Source: JBBRLA01 sp038231615
Lineage (GTDB): Bacteria; Myxococcota_A; Polyangia; Palsa-1104; JAEUJZ01
Assembly: GCA_038231615.1 (NCBI GenBank)
Contig: JBBRLA010000374.1
Coordinates: forward strand, 1-8,352
Length of the DNA: 8,352 bases
Direction of reading: 5' to 3'
The position numbers and the translations under genes are program-made. Below the pieces are notes generated by a model, which worked only from the letters and a program-made list of their open reading frames with translations, was not told the origin of the DNA and ran no database searches. Positions 5,739-8,352 of this stretch are shown one piece after another (within the stretch, counting starts at the first letter, position 1; each line of letters opens with the position of its first letter).

Positions 5739-7088
5739 ATGAGCGATCTTCTCGCGGCCCGTTCCCAGATGGGCATCTCGCTGGCATTCCACATCCTCTT
5801 CGCCTCCGTCGGCATCGCCATGCCCCTGCTGATGGTCATCGCCGAGTGGCGCTGGCTAAGCACGGGTGACCCGGTGTGCCTGACCCTGGCCCGGCGCTGG
5901 GCCAAGGGCACCGCGATCCTGTTCGCCGTTGGCGCCGTGTCGGGCACGGTCCTGTCCTTCGAGCTGGGTCTTCTGTGGCCGACCTTCATGGGCTTCTCCG
6001 GCTCCATCATCGGCATGCCTTTTTCCCTGGAAGGGTTTGCCTTCTTCACCGAGGCCATCTTCCTCGGCATCTACCTTTACGGCTGGGACCGCGTCCCCCG
6101 CCGCGCCCACCTGGCCGCCGGCATCATCGTCGCCGTCTCCGGCGCTGCATCGGGCGTCTTCGTGGTCATTGCCAACGCTTGGATGAACGCCCCCACCGGC
6201 TTCCGCCTGGTCGATCCCCACAACCTGCGCGCCGGTGTCACCGACGTCGATCCCCTTTTGGCCATGGCCAACCCCGCGGCCTTCACCCAGACCCTCCACA
6301 TGATCCTGGCGGCCTACGCCGCGACCGCCTTCGCCGTCGCCGGCATCCACGCAGCCTGCCTTCTGCGCGACCGCCACAACCTCTTCCACCGCCGCGCCCT
6401 GTCCATCGCCCTCTCGGTCGGGGCCCTCTTCGCCGTCCTGCAGCCCGTAAGCGGCGACCTCCTGGCGCAGCGCGTGGCCCGCAGCCAGCCCATCAAGCTG
6501 GCCGCCCTGGAGGGCCACTTCCATACCGAACGCGGCGCCCCCTTGCACCTGGGCGGCCTTCCCGACGAGGCCACGGCCACCACGCCCTATGCCATCGCCA
6601 TCCCTCATGGCCTGAGCCTGCTGGCCTTCCACGATCCGGATGCCGTGGTCCGCGGCCTCCTCGACTTCCCCCGGGACACCTGGCCCCCCATTGCCCCGGT
6701 CCACATCGCCTTCCAGATCATGGTGGCCGCCGGCTTCGCCATGATGGGTGTCGGATTGCTCTTCGCCTGGCTGGCGTGGCGGACCCGCGCCCTGCCCGAT
6801 TCGCGGTGGTTCCTGCGCCTGGTGGTGGCCGCCGCGCCCCTGGGCTTCGTCGCCATCGAGGCCGGCTGGACCGTCACCGAGGTCGGCCGCCAGCCCTTCA
6901 TCATCTACGGCATCATGCGCACCGCCGAGGCGCTGACCCCGATGCATGGCCTGACCGTGACCCTGTTGAGCTTTAGCCTGCTCTACCTTTTCCTGGCGGT
7001 GATCGTCATCTGGCTGATGCTGCAAAAGGTGTCCCAGAGCCCGCAGGTCCCGGACGGCCTGGACGGAGGCCCCCATGCCCACCCCTGA
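5739..7088 (+). CDS. cydA: Cytochrome bd-type quinol oxidase subunit I (short Q-loop, CIO type)
   Basis: A 449-residue integral membrane subunit that oxidises quinol and reduces oxygen to water, carrying the heme b and d sites. By alignment from memory to E. coli CydA, the ligands are present: H18 (heme b595/d region, SLAFHILFASVG), H187 (QTLHMI) and M328 (FQIMVAAGF) for heme b558. The proton-path acids E98 and E105 lie in LEGFAFFTEAIFLGIYLYGW. K253 and E258 of the quinol site are in IKLAALEGHF, followed by GRQPF (383-387). The stretch between those residues and M328 is short, unlike the extended Q-loop of E. coli, which marks the CIO-like subgroup; such enzymes are often cyanide-tolerant. 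GRQPF replaces the more usual GRQPW. The start at ATG 5739 has AAAGG (5728-5732) 6 nt upstream; the frame is open further up but would run through the hydrolase gene. The stop overlaps cydB by 14 nt, so the two subunits are translationally coupled. Confidence 0.95.
   Translation: MSDLLAARSQMGISLAFHILFASVGIAMPLLMVIAEWRWLSTGDPVCLTLARRWAKGTAILFAVGAVSGTVLSFELGLLWPTFMGFSGSIIGMPFSLEGFAFFTEAIFLGIYLYGWDRVPRRAHLAAGIIVAVSGAASGVFVVIANAWMNAPTGFRLVDPHNLRAGVTDVDPLLAMANPAAFTQTLHMILAAYAATAFAVAGIHAACLLRDRHNLFHRRALSIALSVGALFAVLQPVSGDLLAQRVARSQPIKLAALEGHFHTERGAPLHLGGLPDEATATTPYAIAIPHGLSLLAFHDPDAVVRGLLDFPRDTWPPIAPVHIAFQIMVAAGFAMMGVGLLFAWLAWRTRALPDSRWFLRLVVAAAPLGFVAIEAGWTVTEVGRQPFIIYGIMRTAEALTPMHGLTVTLLSFSLLYLFLAVIVIWLMLQKVSQSPQVPDGLDGGPHAHP
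7065..7069 (+). promoter_or_regulatory. Shine-Dalgarno site of cydB inside cydA
   Basis: GGAGG with a 5-nt spacer before ATG 7075 fixes the cydB start within the last codons of cydA. It explains the 14-nt overlap and supports coupled, near-equal translation of the two subunits. Confidence 0.75.
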
Positions 7089-8112
7089 GGCGGCCCTGGC
7101 CGGGGTGATCCTGGCCGCCCTGACCCTCTATGCCTTGAGCGGCGGCGCCGACTACGGCGGCGGGGTGTGGGACCTTTTCGCCTTCGGCCCACGGGCGGCG
7201 GCACAGCGTCGCCTCATCGCCCAGGCCATCAGCCCCATCTGGGAGGCCAACCATGTGTGGCTGATCCTGGTGCTGGTGGTGCTGTTCAGCGCCTTCCCGC
7301 CGGCCTTCGTGGCGTTGTCCATCTCGCTGCACATCCCGCTGACATTGATGCTCATCGGCGTGGTGCTCCGCGGCTCGGCCTTCGCTTTCCTGGGACATGA
7401 CCCGGCCCATGACGCCGGCCCTCGCCGACCGGTGGCTGGCGCGAATGGCGAAGACGCGCAGCGGCCCTTTGGGGCGGTGTTCGCCGTGGCCAGCCTGGTC
7501 ACCCCGGTGCTGCTCGGTGTCACCATCGGGGCCGTCGCTTCGGGGCGGGTAGCCCTGCAAGACGGCACGGCGGCCGGGGGCTTCCTGCGGCCGTGGCTTT
7601 TTCCCTTCCCCTTCGCGGTGGGGGCCTTCGCTCTGTGCCTCTTTGCTTTGCTGGCCGCGGTGTACCTTTGCGTCGAGGCGGCGGACCCGGCGTTGCAAGA
7701 TGACTTCCGCGCCCGCGCGCTGGTGGCGGCAGGGGCCGGCGCCGCAACGGGTGTTGTCGCCCTGCTTCTGGCCCGGCACGGGGCGCCCGCCCTGTGGCAG
7801 CGGCTGGTCCTGCCGGCGATGTGGCCCCTGTATGGGCTCGCGGCTGCCTCATCCCTGGTGGCGGCGGGCGCCCTGTGGCGGCGGCGCTACCGGCTGGCGC
7901 GCGTGTGCGCGGCGGCGCAGGTGACCCTGGTCCTGTGGGGCTGGGCGCTGGCGCAGTTCCCGGTCCTGGTCGAACCCGACATCACCATTTACAACGCCGC
8001 CGCCCCGGCCCGCTCCCTGCATCTGCTCCTTCTGGCCCTGTCGGTAGGCGCGGTGCTGCTCTTGCCATCGTTCCTTTACCTGTACCGCGTCTTCAAGTCC
8101 CCGCCCGCTTAG
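7075..8112 (+). CDS. cydB: Cytochrome bd-type quinol oxidase subunit II
   Basis: A 345-residue, highly hydrophobic subunit with about eight to nine membrane helices that partners CydA in the inner-membrane oxidase. Recognisable family segments are LYALSGGADYGGGVWDLFAF (residues 18-37, helix 1 end) and ISPIWEANHVWLILVLVVLF (52-71), the most conserved block of CydB, with W56 and E57. The C-terminal half has LWGWALAQFPVLVEPDITIY, typical of the CIO-type subunit. The length is normal (about 335-380). The start at ATG 7075 has a strong GGAGG site inside cydA. No CydX-like small subunit gene follows: the stop at 8110-8112 is only 22 nt from the stop of a convergent transposase gene, so any native downstream sequence has been displaced or lies beyond the insertion sequence. 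Confidence 0.95.
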   Translation: MPTPEAALAGVILAALTLYALSGGADYGGGVWDLFAFGPRAAAQRRLIAQAISPIWEANHVWLILVLVVLFSAFPPAFVALSISLHIPLTLMLIGVVLRGSAFAFLGHDPAHDAGPRRPVAGANGEDAQRPFGAVFAVASLVTPVLLGVTIGAVASGRVALQDGTAAGGFLRPWLFPFPFAVGAFALCLFALLAAVYLCVEAADPALQDDFRARALVAAGAGAATGVVALLLARHGAPALWQRLVLPAMWPLYGLAAASSLVAAGALWRRRYRLARVCAAAQVTLVLWGWALAQFPVLVEPDITIYNAAAPARSLHLLLLALSVGAVLLLPSFLYLYRVFKSPPA

Positions 8113-8352
8113 GCGCTGGAACAAAATAAACTGATCAACTTCGGCGCGGTTTCAGTTGATAATTCCAGTTTCCGTGAAAATCATCGCATTGCAAATCGAG
8201 ACTCTTCATTTCGGCCTTCTTGATCTTTACCCCAATCGGATACTGCTTCTTGTCCAAGCGCGCTTTGACACGCAGACCTTTTGTGGTCCGGGTGTTCCCG
8301 ATCAGGTTGACCACTGCCTCATAGCTGCTCAGGGGCTGACCTCGCCAGTTCC
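8113..8352 (-). mobile_element. Right-edge insertion sequence, ISAzo13 family, 3' end only
   Basis: From just after the cydB stop to the window edge the sequence belongs to, or borders, an insertion sequence whose transposase C-terminus is at 8350-8135. One terminal inverted repeat must lie between the transposase stop and the host DNA, that is within 8113-8134 (A-rich, ACAAAATAAACTG) or overlapping the last codons of cydB. The other end is outside the window, so the exact boundary and target duplication cannot be defined from this sequence. Confidence 0.7.
8135..8350 (-). CDS. ISAzo13-family transposase, C-terminal 71 residues (truncated by window edge)
   Basis: Reading the minus strand from the window edge gives an open frame of 71 codons to a TGA at 8137-8135. 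It begins NWRGQPLSSYEAVVNLIG, continues with KGLRVKARLDKKQYP and ends FHGNWNYQLKPRRS. This is the conserved C-terminus of DDE transposases of the ISAzo13 family, in which NWRG follows the catalytic Glu region and WNY-IKPR is the usual end. The rest of the gene, including the catalytic residues, lies to the right of the window, so whether the copy is intact cannot be told. Its codons are clearly less GC-rich (many AAA, GAT, TTT) than those of the neighbouring genes, as expected for acquired DNA. It is convergent with cydAB. Confidence 0.85.
   Translation of the reverse strand, partial: NWRGQPLSSYEAVVNLIGNTRTTKGLRVKARLDKKQYPIGVKIKKAEMKSLDLQCDDFHGNWNYQLKPRRS

Noticed and set aside
5856..7082. 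Long minus-strand open frame (408 codons) opposite cydA
   Set aside because: Low-complexity composition and complete overlap with a well-supported cydA; a GC-driven shadow.

Overview
The window is about 8.4 kb of high-GC bacterial DNA. It holds seven recognisable or supportable chromosomal genes, the tail of an insertion sequence at the right edge, and two very small possible ORFs. The organism is most likely a member of the Myxococcota or a related former deltaproteobacterial group. This is inferred from the strong G/C third-position bias, a PilZ-like protein with a C-terminal helical repeat tail, and a Cys-rich lipoprotein carrying the 'C-x5-C-x5-C-x4-C' (DSDCPDRLTC) motif and a D/L/P-rich linker that are common in that group. 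No rRNA, tRNA, CRISPR array or phage module was seen, and no gene-free stretch exceeds 300 bases.

Left part (1-3995, all plus strand). The 3' end of an unidentified gene (to 467) is followed by a short spacer of imperfect direct repeats that run into a perfect TATAAT box 6 nt before the ATG of a PilZ-like/helical-repeat protein (535-1338). Next come a Spinster-type MFS transporter (1389-2708) and, 13 nt later, a class I/II PLP-dependent aminotransferase (2722-3885), probably one transcription unit. The aminotransferase stop overlaps (ATGA) a 37-codon ORF built almost entirely from a 33-bp tandem repeat (3901-3987).

Middle (3996-5668). A visibly less GC-rich convergent spacer carries a perfect 8-bp hairpin. 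On the minus strand lie a membrane-anchored metallo-beta-lactamase-fold hydrolase (5668-4901) and, 62 nt downstream, the Cys-rich lipoprotein (4838-4182). A 42-codon ORF may be coupled to the lipoprotein through a GTGA overlap and ends in the hairpin.

Right part (5739-8352). Divergent from the hydrolase is a cytochrome bd-type quinol oxidase operon, cydA-cydB, whose genes overlap by 14 nt. CydA has a short Q-loop of the cyanide-insensitive (CIO) type. Only 22 nt after the cydB stop, the last 71 codons of an ISAzo13-family transposase run in on the minus strand and leave the window, so the insertion sequence abuts or overlaps the 3' end of the oxidase operon.

How the genes relate: CydAB form the terminal oxidase. 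The transporter and aminotransferase may share a small-molecule pathway, but the substrate cannot be read from the sequence. I found no clear multi-gene novel system. The least explained structures are the repeat-built mini-ORF, the repeat array at the PilZ-like gene's promoter, and the lipoprotein/mini-ORF/hairpin arrangement.
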